The notes below the pieces were generated by a model. That model saw nothing but the letters and a program-made list of their open reading frames with translations, did no database searches and was not told where the DNA came from. This document shows, one piece after another, positions 20,505 to 30,663 of a stretch of 64,000 nt of DNA. The DNA is from Syngnathus acus (taxonomy: Eukaryota > Chordata > Actinopteri > Syngnathiformes > Syngnathidae), in contig NC_051101.1 of the NCBI RefSeq assembly GCF_901709675.1, positions 2,536,501 to 2,600,500 on the forward strand, read 5' to 3'. Position 1 is the first letter of the stretch; the number at the start of each line of letters is the position of its first letter. A program made the position numbers and the translations under genes.

Positions 20505-21860
20505 TCTGTCTTGAAAAACGACAACATGTTAACATAATCAAAGTGGCACGAAGGATCGCTAGGATGACGTTGGCCGCAACAGCTGAAGGTTGAATTTAAA
20601 CAAACGGAGGCAGTTTCCAAGCAGCCGTTAAGTCTGTCTGGTGGAGACTTTTTGGGCTGCAACTAACAATTTTTCAAATAATCAGTTCATCTATGGATTA
20701 TTTTGGCAATAATCAATGGCTGAGCAGAAGATTGCAAATTTTCCTTTCACAGTGAAATAAGATTTTGAAGATTACAGTGCAGAAATGACATATTTCTTGG
20801 CAAAACGTTGAAATTCCAAATAATTTGAACATTTTCAGTATTCTATTATCATACATGGATAAATGAAAGGACAGGGTTGGAGGGAAAAAAAGTATTTTCT
20901 AATCTGTTCCCTCCTTTTACAGAATGGAATTGCTTCATCCAATATGGAGCACGCGATGACGTAACGCGCGTTACTGCGCAGTAACTCACCAACACGCTCC
21001 ATGCTACGCCCACAGAAACAAAACGAAAACCAAAGTTTAACGTGGCACACCAAGCTTGTTGGTGGACTTTGAAAGCTGCAAAATTAATCTTGTAATATTT
21101 TCCAGCGACGATCAACACTCTGAACCTCCAAATTTGACGTAAATATACGATCTCACCACGAGCGTGAGCCATCAAAACAAACTGCGACATATTTTTGCTT
21201 CCCCAAAAGGCGGTGAAAATACGACACCTCGACAAGGACAATCGCTTCACCTTTGCTATTAATTAAACAAAAAGGTTGTCACTTACTTCCTCGTAAATTC
21301 AGACGTCGAAATAGAGTCTCCGATCAAATAGTGAATGACGTCTGAGGACGGAGGGGCATTTCCACTTGTTCCGGGAAAGCGGAAACAACAGCTGCAACTG
21401 CTTTAACCCCTCGCGTCCCCTTCCAACATTTTCAACCAAAACAGGAAAAATTGTCTTATTACTTTCAAAACACAATAATAATAAGAGTAATAACAATAAT
21501 AGTTTTAAAAATACAGTTTTGAAGTAACATTACAATATGAAAAGATTTCAGTTTTCTTTTTTTAAAAATATGAAAACAGAAAATCTAATTTTTTCTGTTT
21601 TAATTATGTATTTAGTGTGTTGGTTCATTGACGTAATATTAAAAAATATGAATTTCTCACAAAAAGCGGCCCTTTTGCACAAAGTTCCATTCAATTCTCA
21701 TAAAAACAGACCCTTCTAATCCAAATAAGATTTAATAAAAACGATTAGGCTACAGGTGATGATTGTCATCCCATCTAATGTTAAAAATGCTTTGGAAATG
21801 ATAGTCAATTTTTCTACAAAAAATGTACAGCGCTGGACTTTTGAAAAACTTCAACCCATT
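20505..21860. other. Intergenic, upstream of ms4a gene 3
   Basis: AT-rich unique-looking sequence that should contain the promoter and any 5' non-coding exon of the ms4a gene. Long open stretches on the minus strand (20849-21250) have no recognisable protein features. Confidence 0.4.
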
Positions 21861-21864
21861 GTAC

Positions 21865-22145
21865 CAGCTCAGTGGCCTAGTGGTAGAGTGTCCGCCCTGA
21901 GACTGAAAGGTTGTGGGTTCAAACCCCAGCCGGGTCATACCAATGACTATATAAATGGGACCCATTGCCTCCCTGCTTGGCACTCAGCATTAAGGGTTGG
22001 AATTGGGGGGTTAAATCACCAAATGATTCCCCGACGTGCCACCGCTGCTGCTCCCTTTGGGGTTAGGGTTACATGCTGAGACAAATTCCACCACACCCAA
22101 ATGTGTGTGTGTGACAATCATTGGGTCTTTACCTTTTTTTTTTAC
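21865..22145 (+). mobile_element. tRNA-derived SINE
   Basis: It has Pol III promoter boxes: A-like TGGCCTAGTGG (21873-21883) and B-like GGTTCAAACCC (21916-21926). The tRNA-unrelated body follows (GGGACCCATTGCCTCCCTGC, CACTCAGCATTAAGGGTTGG, CCACCGCTGCTGC, GTGTGTGACAATCATTGGGT), ending in a T-rich tract. A shorter relative lies at 2.79 kb. This is not a functional tRNA: the anticodon arm and acceptor pairing are lost. Confidence 0.8.
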
Positions 22146-23040
22146 CCAGAATGCAGTCATTCTTTCACATACCGCTAGATGGAGCGATTTAGTGCCACAT
22201 GTTGAGAAACAGTAATACAAGGATCACTTATTTCCACAACAAATTAAAACAGAGCTCCAAAATTTCCTACACACTTTATGTGGTATCATTTTCCACGCTG
22301 CTCAGTCTTACTTAGTTCCACCCACATGCAAGGCAGCCAATAACAACCCCCAAACTGAAACTATTTCAAATGACACAAAAGTCAGTCCATTGCGTTGGAA
22401 TTAGCCGAGCGGGAGGTTAGTCCGAGGCGGGGCAGCTTCGGCACAATGGGCGACCCGTCGCTCGTGATGTTTGTCCACGTTCTTGCCGTCACCTGACGAG
22501 TGGCGACGGCTCAATGCGCCGACTGTGCGCTCAAATGGAAGGCACCACGGCACCTATTCAACATCACCAATGTCCGCTTAGTCTGCGCCGTAAAACACAA
22601 CTATGGGCGGAGAGATAGAAAATATTTGCATCCGACATGTTTAACTGACACAAAATGGACGCAAAAAAATTTAAACAGAAGATGCGCGGTCAAAAGAGGG
22701 TTACCCAAATGTTTTGTTTTGAATTTGCTCTTTTGCCATTTGAACGCGTGTTGGTTGCGACTTGTTTTCTTCTGCGCTGTTTGAAAATAACGCGCGCCGT
22801 TTTGCGCCAAAGATAGAAAAGTCGCAACCACGTGATTATAGGGCAGGAAGGGTGGTTCCCCGCTCACTAAAATATCCTTTTGCTACTCCTGGAAAATGCG
22901 AGCGGGACAAATTCTGCGATTTAAATCCACAGCTCCCAAAAAAAGATCTGTATTTTGATGTTTATTTTGATAATTCTATCAGAATAACATCATCCCACTG
23001 TAATGAAATACGCTCTATAGAAACATCTTTGGTAAATATG

Positions 23041-23225
23041 AGGAAAAATGCTCCAATAATAAACTTTCTTAGGCAATCCAAAATTTGATCCTAGTGGTGA
23101 ATAACAGCACGGCAGATACATTCATAAAGTACAGAAAAATGCTCCGATGATAAACTTTCTTACGCAATCCAAACTTTTATCCTAGTGGTGAATAACAGCA
23201 CGGCGGATACATTCATAAAGTACAG
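23041..23225. repeat. Tandem duplication of about 91 bp
   Basis: The stretch starting AAAAATGCTCCAATAATAAA and ending CATTCATAAAGTACAGAA occurs twice in a row with about seven differences. It lies in the 3' flank of rpz-like C. Confidence 0.85.
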
Positions 23226-23469
23226 AACATAAATGTGAATAAAGCAAAAATAGAGCAACATAAGTCGATGGTTGCGTTAGCTGTGTGCTAATGATGTCAG
23301 AAAAAGACAAATTGAAATTGGGGTCGCCGGGATGATGTTTGGATCCTAAACTGGCCACTTCAAAACAAAAAGGCAGACTTGCGTCTTTTCTTTCCAGCGC
23401 ATGTCAAACTGGCTTCTCGGGACAAATGGTGCGTCTGAGAACAAGCGCGGCAAGCGCTGACGTCAGCCG

Positions 23470-24642
23470 TTAGGCTGAGTGAAGGCACACGTACATGTTT
23501 TTGTGTTGCTCCCAGTAGTGCAGCTCGTCGCCGAAGCTCCAGGCGCAAGCCAGATCCTTGCTGGTCCTGACGGCATGGACAGCGCATTCGCCGGGCACCT
23601 CCTGGAAAAGCATCTCGGCCACGGCGACCACGTCCAGCTTCTTCTTGCTCTGGATCAACTCCCGTACGCGGGCAGCATCCACCGGCTCGGGCGAGGAGCT
23701 GTAGGACACCACCACGTTGAGTTTGTTGTCCGAGGTGGGCACCTGGAAGCGACTCCTCCCCGCCGGGCTGTGGAAGTTCTTGGGGGCGAGGAGACCCGTG
23801 GGCGACTTGAAGACACGCACCGACCAGCCCACCCAGTCATACTTGCTCCTCAGCTTAGCCACGATGGCCTCGGCCAGTTGCTGGTTGCTCCGCGCTGGGT
23901 TGTCTCGGACCAGCCGCCGGGCGTCCAGCTCGGCCTGCTTGGGGAAGCTGACCACACAGTCCTCGATCACGGCGTTCATCTTCTTCTGCACCTCCTTCAT
24001 CTTCTCGCCCCACTCCTTGAGGAGAGCGTCTTCTTCATCGTAGCCCTTCAGGGCGGCGTGGCCCTGCAGGGCGATGAGTCCCAGGCAGAAGAGCTTCTTC
24101 AGCCGGGCGCAGAAATCCTCCAGTGGCCGGCGGCTTTTCTCCTCGTAGTTGAGGACGATCTCCAGCACCGACTCGCTCGAAAAGTTGTCGCCCGTCACGG
24201 CGTTGTAGAGAACGTGCAGGTTCTTGTCGCCGCCAGTCTTGTCAAAATGCTCCAGGAAGAGCTTCTTCTTGACTTCCCGGAACTTGGCCTTGGCGTTGAG
24301 GATGTCCATGTACTTGCGGAACTGGTTGGTGATGTTCTCCTCCACCGAGAAGTAGGTGGCGTCCATGCCGCTCTTCTTGATCTCCTCGTGGATGCGCCGC
24401 ATCTGGTCGGAGACGGCGTCCAGTCGATTGCGTACCTTCTGGAACTGCTCCTTCATGAAGGCTGCCTCCTTGCTCTCCACATTGTCCAGCGCCAACTTGA
24501 CGATGGGAGCGGCGATGGAGAAGATCGGGAAGATGTCGCCCACGATGCCGGCCACGACCTCGGCGCCCTGCTCGAAGGCCTCCATCACCGTCTCCACCAT
24601 GTCCTTCTTCTCCGCCACGAGCCTCTGCAACTGCTCGGCCAT
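23470..24642 (-). CDS. rpz-like: Rapunzel-family protein C
   Basis: Single exon, 390 residues from the ATG at 24642 (MAEQLQRLVAEKKD). An in-frame ATG 14 codons further upstream (24684) is possible. I prefer the inner one because similarity with protein D begins there. The conserved core FCARLKKLFCLGLIALQGH and the C-terminal KYDWVGWSVR, VVVSYSSSPEPVD and LHYWEQHK segments identify the family. It is closer to D than to A/B in the N-terminal half (GAEVVA, KLALDNVESKEA). No intron interrupts it where D and E have one. Composition is GC-rich compared with its surroundings, as for the other rpz genes. Function is unknown beyond family membership; probably cytosolic. Confidence 0.87.
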   Translation of the reverse strand: MAEQLQRLVAEKKDMVETVMEAFEQGAEVVAGIVGDIFPIFSIAAPIVKLALDNVESKEAAFMKEQFQKVRNRLDAVSDQMRRIHEEIKKSGMDATYFSVEENITNQFRKYMDILNAKAKFREVKKKLFLEHFDKTGGDKNLHVLYNAVTGDNFSSESVLEIVLNYEEKSRRPLEDFCARLKKLFCLGLIALQGHAALKGYDEEDALLKEWGEKMKEVQKKMNAVIEDCVVSFPKQAELDARRLVRDNPARSNQQLAEAIVAKLRSKYDWVGWSVRVFKSPTGLLAPKNFHSPAGRSRFQVPTSDNKLNVVVSYSSSPEPVDAARVRELIQSKKKLDVVAVAEMLFQEVPGECAVHAVRTSKDLACAWSFGDELHYWEQHKNMYVCLHSA

Positions 24643-24684
24643 CTCCGCTGTCGCCGTGCTTCTATCGGAGAACAAAATATCCAA

Positions 24685-26686
24685 AGACTGAAGTCATTCC
24701 TCACATTGAAGGCCTGTTGATTGCACTATTTTTTTTTTTAAACATTTGCCCCGGAGATTCTCAATAAAATGTTGCGGCTTCTCCCTCGGCCGCTTTATTG
24801 AGTACACATTAAAAGGATATCAAAATGTCCCCTCTATACAAGCAAGCGGGCGAGGATGAGATTAACGAGAAAGAGGAGGTCAAACTCTCTGGAGCAAAAG
24901 GTGCAGGTTGCCACGGTAACCAGGGAATGGAAAATAACCCGTCTGCCCACGTTGCTCCAGGGGATTTCTGACGGACAGCAGCACCCAGCTGGTTGTTTTT
25001 TCATCTCCCATCAGATCGTGCTGTTATTAAAACTGTTTAAAAAACATTTAACAATTAAAAGTGCTTGCTTATTAAATGAGAAAGAACCTGAAAATGTGTT
25101 CAGTAGTTTCAGAAGATTGATTTTTAATTTTTTAAGTATTTTCCACGTCTACTTTCTTGGCTGGCTGTGGGTTCAATTGAATTACATAATGTTTTGAAGC
25201 CAAAAAAGATTTGCTGAATTTTGCAACTACTTTAAAACGCGAGAGGGACAAAATATTTGAAACAAAGCCCGGTCGGAGGCCTATGAAGATAACAGTAGAA
25301 TAGGATAGAATAGATCTTTATTGTCATTGTCACACATAAATTAAAAAATGCCAACCGATCAGTGCATAAAACAAAAAATAAATAGAATAAATAAAATAAA
25401 CAACATTTTAGCGTGACGTGGGCATTAAGTGTACCTTAAGAACTGGCCACGGGTCATTCTTTGCGTTGTTTCAAATGTAAATGTCAAAACATACAACATG
25501 TGCGTGTTCCAGAAACGTCGTAATGGTGCATGTTGCGTGCAAGATTGTTCAAGTGTCCACAGCCTACAAAACAATCTCCAATCGTGAGGGCACTTATGGG
25601 AGAGCTGAAAGCCAACAGCCCGTTAATGAGCTCTCATAATGGCCAGCCAAGCCATCGATCGACAAGCTGAGACAAACAAGGCAGCCACGTTAACAAGATT
25701 GCTCAAACCGCCCACGAGCAAAATCAACGCAAAACTCAAGCACCAAAAACCGGTTAGTGACGTCACGACCAAGCGCTCATGCGACCAACGCCCAGAAAAG
25801 TTGGACTCAACACTTTATCTCGTTCTACTGTTAATATGCTGACTTTTACCACTTAACAATCGCAAAAGACGCCACTCCAACATATTTTTTTCAGAAGGCA
25901 CAAAGCTTCGGGAACGCAGCACTCATTGACAAGTAACATGAGAACGAAACAGTCGGTTTGAAGAGCTCAACCAGCTCAACAGAAATCTGAGGCGGGATAA
26001 TATTTACTAAATTGGTGATTTCGTATTACTCACCTCAACTAAAAGAAATGAAAAAAAGTTTCAAAGACAGCAGACGTCAAAAAGTTCCGCTTCGGTGTGC
26101 TTCCGTGTTCTGGTCACGTGATCTAGGCACACCCGTTTTGGGAGGTACCACTAAGTGACGTCATCCCAAGCGGCTCTCCACCCACTTGGTAAACTAAAAA
26201 CGCGTTGGCCCTTCATGGATCGCGTAGATAGCCGACGCTTTCACAACAGCTGTACATTGAAACGGAAAGAAATGTGGACTTTGCCCAATTTGTTTTTTTT
26301 AAATTGTACATAAGGTGAAAGTTTCATTCGAAATTATTAATCGAAGTTTAATTATAATATAGCCTGAAGTATCCCTCTTGTGACTCCCTGTCTGTGACAT
26401 CTCATAACTTTGAAATTGGACTCCATTTAATGTTTCTTAACGCCTATTTAAGGCCCCGGGCACATTTTGTTTTTTTTAGTTTTGAATTCTTAGGCCTGGT
26501 TGCAAACCAGCTGTGTGTTTATACTACCAACAGATAAAAAAGGACAAAGGAGTTCTCCCTGAATTTCTCCAAACAGTAAACAATCTTAATGTCGTTTGGG
26601 GGCTTCATTTCAGGAGATGTCTGATAGCTGACCTTCATGGTTTAGCAAGCAGCCCCTCCCTGTCTTGTGGGCAGGTATGGTAATGA
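24685..26686. other. Intergenic between rpz-like C and the copy B segment
   Basis: Mostly AT-rich unique sequence. Around 25296-25395 the words AATAGATCTTTATTGTCATT and GTCACACATAAA followed by A-rich sequence resemble a 3'-end fragment of a fish non-LTR element. No coding evidence. Confidence 0.4.
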
Positions 26687-26857
26687 AAAACCTTCGGCAG
26701 CGCACTTGAGCAACCTTGTCCTTATCGCCATGTGTGCCCCCAAATGACGCACTGTGTAGCGTTTTTATCCGAAGTTTGGCTCACACACACGTAAGGTTGA
26801 TTTTTTTTCCGAGGGCGAGGCCCATCTACCCCTCCTCCCCATCCCCCCTCTACACTA
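26687..26857. repeat. Orphan tail of a third duplication unit
   Basis: About 171 bp, from CCTTCGGCAGCGCACTTGAG to CCCATCCCCCCTCTAC, nearly duplicate 29281-29443 in the 5' part of copy B. Here they lie just beyond the 3' side of copy B, directly before its start at 26892. That arrangement is expected if another unit once stood there in tandem and was mostly deleted. Confidence 0.75.
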
Positions 26858-27524
26858 AATGGCTTTAGGTAAGAAACGGACGCGAGTAATGTTGACACAG
26901 CAAACAGAGAAGGCTGGTCTGAAGCACATGATAGCTGAAGCCTGAAAGACGCATGTCCAAAGAGTTGTCACCATCCAACATTTTGCTCTTGAACATCAAA
27001 TGACAAATTAGAAATATTTTTAACGTACATTTATTTTCACGCAGATTCGGTACATTGCATTCTTTTTTTGCCAATTTCAAAACATGACCCTGCAAAAAGA
27101 CAAAAAGGCAACATTTAGAACATTGACAAGAGAACAAACATCACAGTGATACAAGCACGTCAGATTGTTGCCAAAAATAAAAATCAGTTACAATGTGTGC
27201 TCATCTCCGTCTTACACAACGGGAGCGTTTACGCAAACAGGCCGCCTGGCTCGCTGCTGCTCAGTTACTTTTGCAAAGCTCAAACATGCTCATCTTTGCC
27301 GACACGGTGAAGCCGACCGGCGCCATCTTTTTGCTTGCGCTTATCGGCAATCTGACACTTGTTCATATGCATTTGTGAAAACCAAAAAAAGTGGACCACA
27401 TTCTCTACCCAAAAAGAAAAGAAGAAATCCATACGGCAACAAACACTGAGTCGACAAATAAAATGTGCATTTTCCATCATATGTCCCCCTGCCAGTTCAG
27501 ATATTCCATCACATCAGCACGGCT

Positions 27525-28709
27525 CTACTGCGGGTGGATGCAGAGGAAGGCCCGCTTGTGCCTGGCGTAGTAGTAGGACTCCACGTTGAAGTTGTTGGAC
27601 TCCACCACCTCCTTGTAGTGGCTGACAGCGTGCACCAGGCAGTCAGGGAAGCAGCGGTTGAGCGTCAGGGCCACAGCCATCATGTTGCCCTTCAGCCGCT
27701 GCTGCTCGATCTGCTCGTAGATGCGAGTCTTGTCGATGGGCGGCGGGTCCACGCAGAAGGACACCACCACCTTGACCTTGTTGTCCATGGTCAGCTCGAA
27801 CCAGTTGGCCCCGCCGCTGCCGTGGCACTTGCGTCCCGCCAGCCAGTTGTAGAAGAAGATGCGCTCGCGGCTGTTGAAGGCGCGCACCGACCAGTTGACC
27901 CAGTCGTACTTCTTGACCAGCGCCGAGAGCAGCGAACGCGTCAAGTCCTCGCTGACCGCGCAGGAGGCCTTCTCTTTGAGTGCTTCCTCCAGGTCCAGCT
28001 TGGCCTGGTCCACGAAGGTCTCCGTGCAGTGGTCCACGGCCGCTTTCATGCGCTTCTCCACATCCTCCATCCGCTCGTGCCACTTGGTCGTCAGGCCCGT
28101 TTCCACCGGGCCTTCTCGAAGGGCGGCGTAGCCCATGATGGCGATGAGGCCCATCACAAAGAGCTTCTTGAGCCGAGCGCAGAAGTCCTCCACCGCCCTG
28201 CGGCTCCTCTGCTCCGTGTCAACCACCGTGTCCAGCATGGGGTCGCCGGCCGTGTTCTCCCCCGTGACGTCGTTGTAGAGGGCGTCCAAGTTCAAGTCGG
28301 CCTCCGTGTTCTCGTAATACTTGATGAACTTCTCCTTCTTCTTCTCCTTCATGCTGGGCTTGGCGTTGATGAACTCCTGGAACTTTTCGTACTGGCCCAG
28401 TATGTGCGCCTCACGGTCGAAGTTCTGCTTGTTCATGGACGTCCTCTGCAGCTCCAGGGCGATCTGGTCGATGTCGCTCTGGATGCCCACCAGCTTCTGG
28501 TTGACCTGCTCGATCTTCTGTCTCAAGTAGACGGCCTCCTTGCCCTCCGGGTTGCTGAGGATCTCGGCCGAGGCCACGAAAACGGCCTCCAGGATGGGGT
28601 GCAGCTGGCCCACCGTGGCGGCCAGGACCTCTGACGCTTGCCCCATGATGTTCACCCCTTTCTCAATCTTGTCCTTGTTGTCCACCAGCCAGTTGGCCAC
28701 GCTGTCCAT
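27525..28709 (-). CDS. rpz-like: Rapunzel-family protein B (conservative copy)
   Basis: Single exon, 394 residues, same start and length as A and 86 percent identical (54 differences, all replacements by my reading). Core FCARLKKLFVMGLIAIMGY, then KYDWVNWSVR and HAVSHYKEV. Residues 234-292 are identical in A and B, whereas 35 of the 54 differences lie before residue 170. At several sites B shares the state of C, D or E (Tyr145, acidic 156, Glu166, Asp216, Arg220, Glu305, His384, Cys390), so B is probably nearer the ancestral sequence. Flanks contain the same TTTATT poly(A) candidate (about 27030) and CA repeat as A. Role unknown; probably intracellular. Confidence 0.88.
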   Translation of the reverse strand: MDSVANWLVDNKDKIEKGVNIMGQASEVLAATVGQLHPILEAVFVASAEILSNPEGKEAVYLRQKIEQVNQKLVGIQSDIDQIALELQRTSMNKQNFDREAHILGQYEKFQEFINAKPSMKEKKKEKFIKYYENTEADLNLDALYNDVTGENTAGDPMLDTVVDTEQRSRRAVEDFCARLKKLFVMGLIAIMGYAALREGPVETGLTTKWHERMEDVEKRMKAAVDHCTETFVDQAKLDLEEALKEKASCAVSEDLTRSLLSALVKKYDWVNWSVRAFNSRERIFFYNWLAGRKCHGSGGANWFELTMDNKVKVVVSFCVDPPPIDKTRIYEQIEQQRLKGNMMAVALTLNRCFPDCLVHAVSHYKEVVESNNFNVESYYYARHKRAFLCIHPQ

Positions 28710-29015
28710 GGTTGCGCAATTTCACAGCCACTTGATAAAATGATTCCGCCACAGCCTGAAAGGAGACATGGAGGGACAGACACCCTTAAAGAAGACATTT
28801 TCGGACACTTTCCCGAGCACAACGCAAAAACTAGCCTGGTGTCTTGAATATGTGCCGGCTTGTTCAATTCTACAATTGATCAGTGGATGGCCGCTCCAGA
28901 CACCAAAATGGGCGCTCACGTTTTCTTCAAAAAGCTCGCCAAAGTCCCTGGCAGGACCCAAACCTTGTCCCGACACGTCTGCACGCGTCTTCACAATGCC
29001 GCACCCTCACGGCTG

Positions 29016-29049
<34 letters not shown>

Positions 29050-29052
29050 CAC
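29016..29052. repeat. (CA)n microsatellite, copy B
   Basis: Counterpart of the tract at 6961 in copy A, with the CG interruption at a different place. Confidence 0.9.
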
Positions 29053-30578
29053 GAATCCCATCAATGCTTTGGGATTGCTCATTTAGTTGGACTTGTCTAA
29101 AAATGGCGGCCAGCCAGAGCAAGCGCAGATGCTGACAGTGGAAGAAACAAGCAGGGGGATTTTACGGCGCCGACACGTCACGTATTGTGTCGGCAGGACA
29201 AAAGACACCGGGGAGATGATCTAAGTTGGACTCCCTGGAGAAGGCGGAAAAAAGGCACACCCAAGCCTGGCTAATGAAAAGCCTTCGGCAGCGCACTTGA
29301 GCAACCTTGTCCTTATCGCCATGTGTGCCCCCAAATGACGCACTGTGTAGCGTTTTTATCCAAAGTTTGGCTCACACACACATAAGGTTGATTTTTTTCC
29401 CGAGGGCGAGGCCCATCTACCCCTCCTCCCCATCCCCCCTCTACTGCGGCCTTGACGACGCCAGCCGAAGATTTGTCCTGCTTTTCAACAACAGCAGCAA
29501 CACAAAATGGCCTTTCTTTGCGCTCAAACGCAGAACGATCGATTAGCAGGCGCAAGACGAATCAAATGGAACATTCCGGGTCACTTGACGGCACGTCGCG
29601 TCATGCGTGACAACAGCACCATCCAAACAACTTGACTGGCCAATTTGATTTTTTCACTTGCTTTTCGGTTAAAGAGTGAAACCAAAGCCAAGTGGACCTT
29701 GAGCGGTCTCAATGCGTCTGCAGTGCAAGAGAGAGTCTTGCTTTTTTTTCCTCAATGCTTTAAATTAATGAAGGCTTAAAGCTGAGCATACCTTCAAATT
29801 GGATTATTCAAAATGCATCGGAAGAGCAAAACAAGGCCTTCAGTCATTCAATTTCACTTTCATTCTTTCAAAAAGGTGCTTGAAATGTGCACTTCATTTT
29901 CTTTTATCGAAAAATGTTCTCAAGTGTTCTTTACTAGAGAATCAAATCCAAGATTACATTCAAATAATCGCCAACTTGAATGATCAAGCACAAAATGGGT
30001 TCTTCTCATTTGACTCATTTTTATGTAAAGTGTTAGCTCTGAGGCAGTTCATTAAGGTGACATTCAAATCCTCAAGTTGAAAAGTCAAAATACAATCATA
30101 TTTCACTGTCAAAACAACGAGCAATTCTAATTCTTTCCTTTTTTCCCCTTCTTTTCTTTTCTTTCAACCAAAGTGCAATTGAAGCCAAGCTCACCTTCAA
30201 ATGTTGGACCTGAACGATCACAATACACAACAAGCGGCTTCGATTCTTGTCTTTCTTTGATCCAAATGTTATTTTGCTTTTCGAGGCATTTATGGAGAAT
30301 TAAAGCCGGGCTCACCTTCAGACTCTGTCCAACTTGTCCAGCTGGGAATGCAAGCGCCAGTCTCCGCTCGCACCATCTATTTATGCATTCTCGCCCCCCA
30401 CTCCCCCTCCCCTTCTCTCTCAGCCTCGATGCCTCTAGTCACGCCCCCTGTGGAACTCCTCTATCATTTGCCAGCATTCCAGACGGATGGACGGACCGTG
30501 AGGCACACTGGGAAAGAAAGAGATAACATCCTGTAAACACTCCTCCCATGCCGGGACATGCTGGGAGAAACACCCAGT

Positions 30579-30583
<5 letters not shown>

Positions 30584-30661
<78 letters not shown>
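30584..30661. repeat. (GA)n microsatellite
   Basis: About 75 bp of near-perfect GA dinucleotides followed by a G run, just outside the end of copy B. Opposite-strand frames over it (SLSLSL) are artefacts. Confidence 0.97.

Positions 30662-30663
<2 letters not shown>

Larger units (their letters stand above)
26892..30490. repeat. Segmental duplication copy B (with empty proviral site)
   Basis: Aligns with copy A (4838-7285 plus 14602-15480). It retains 270 bp missing from A (29414-29683) and the unoccupied target CAAATGACGCACTGTG near 29335. Similarity ends at GACGGATGGA (30490), where copy A runs into the R satellite. Confidence 0.9.

Noticed and set aside
21865-21940. Possible tRNA gene
   Set aside because: A and B boxes are present but the cloverleaf is degenerate and it is followed by a SINE body; a truncated relative occurs at 2.79 kb.
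23041-23225. CRISPR-like repeats
   Set aside because: Only two long adjacent copies with no spacers, in an animal genome; a simple tandem duplication.
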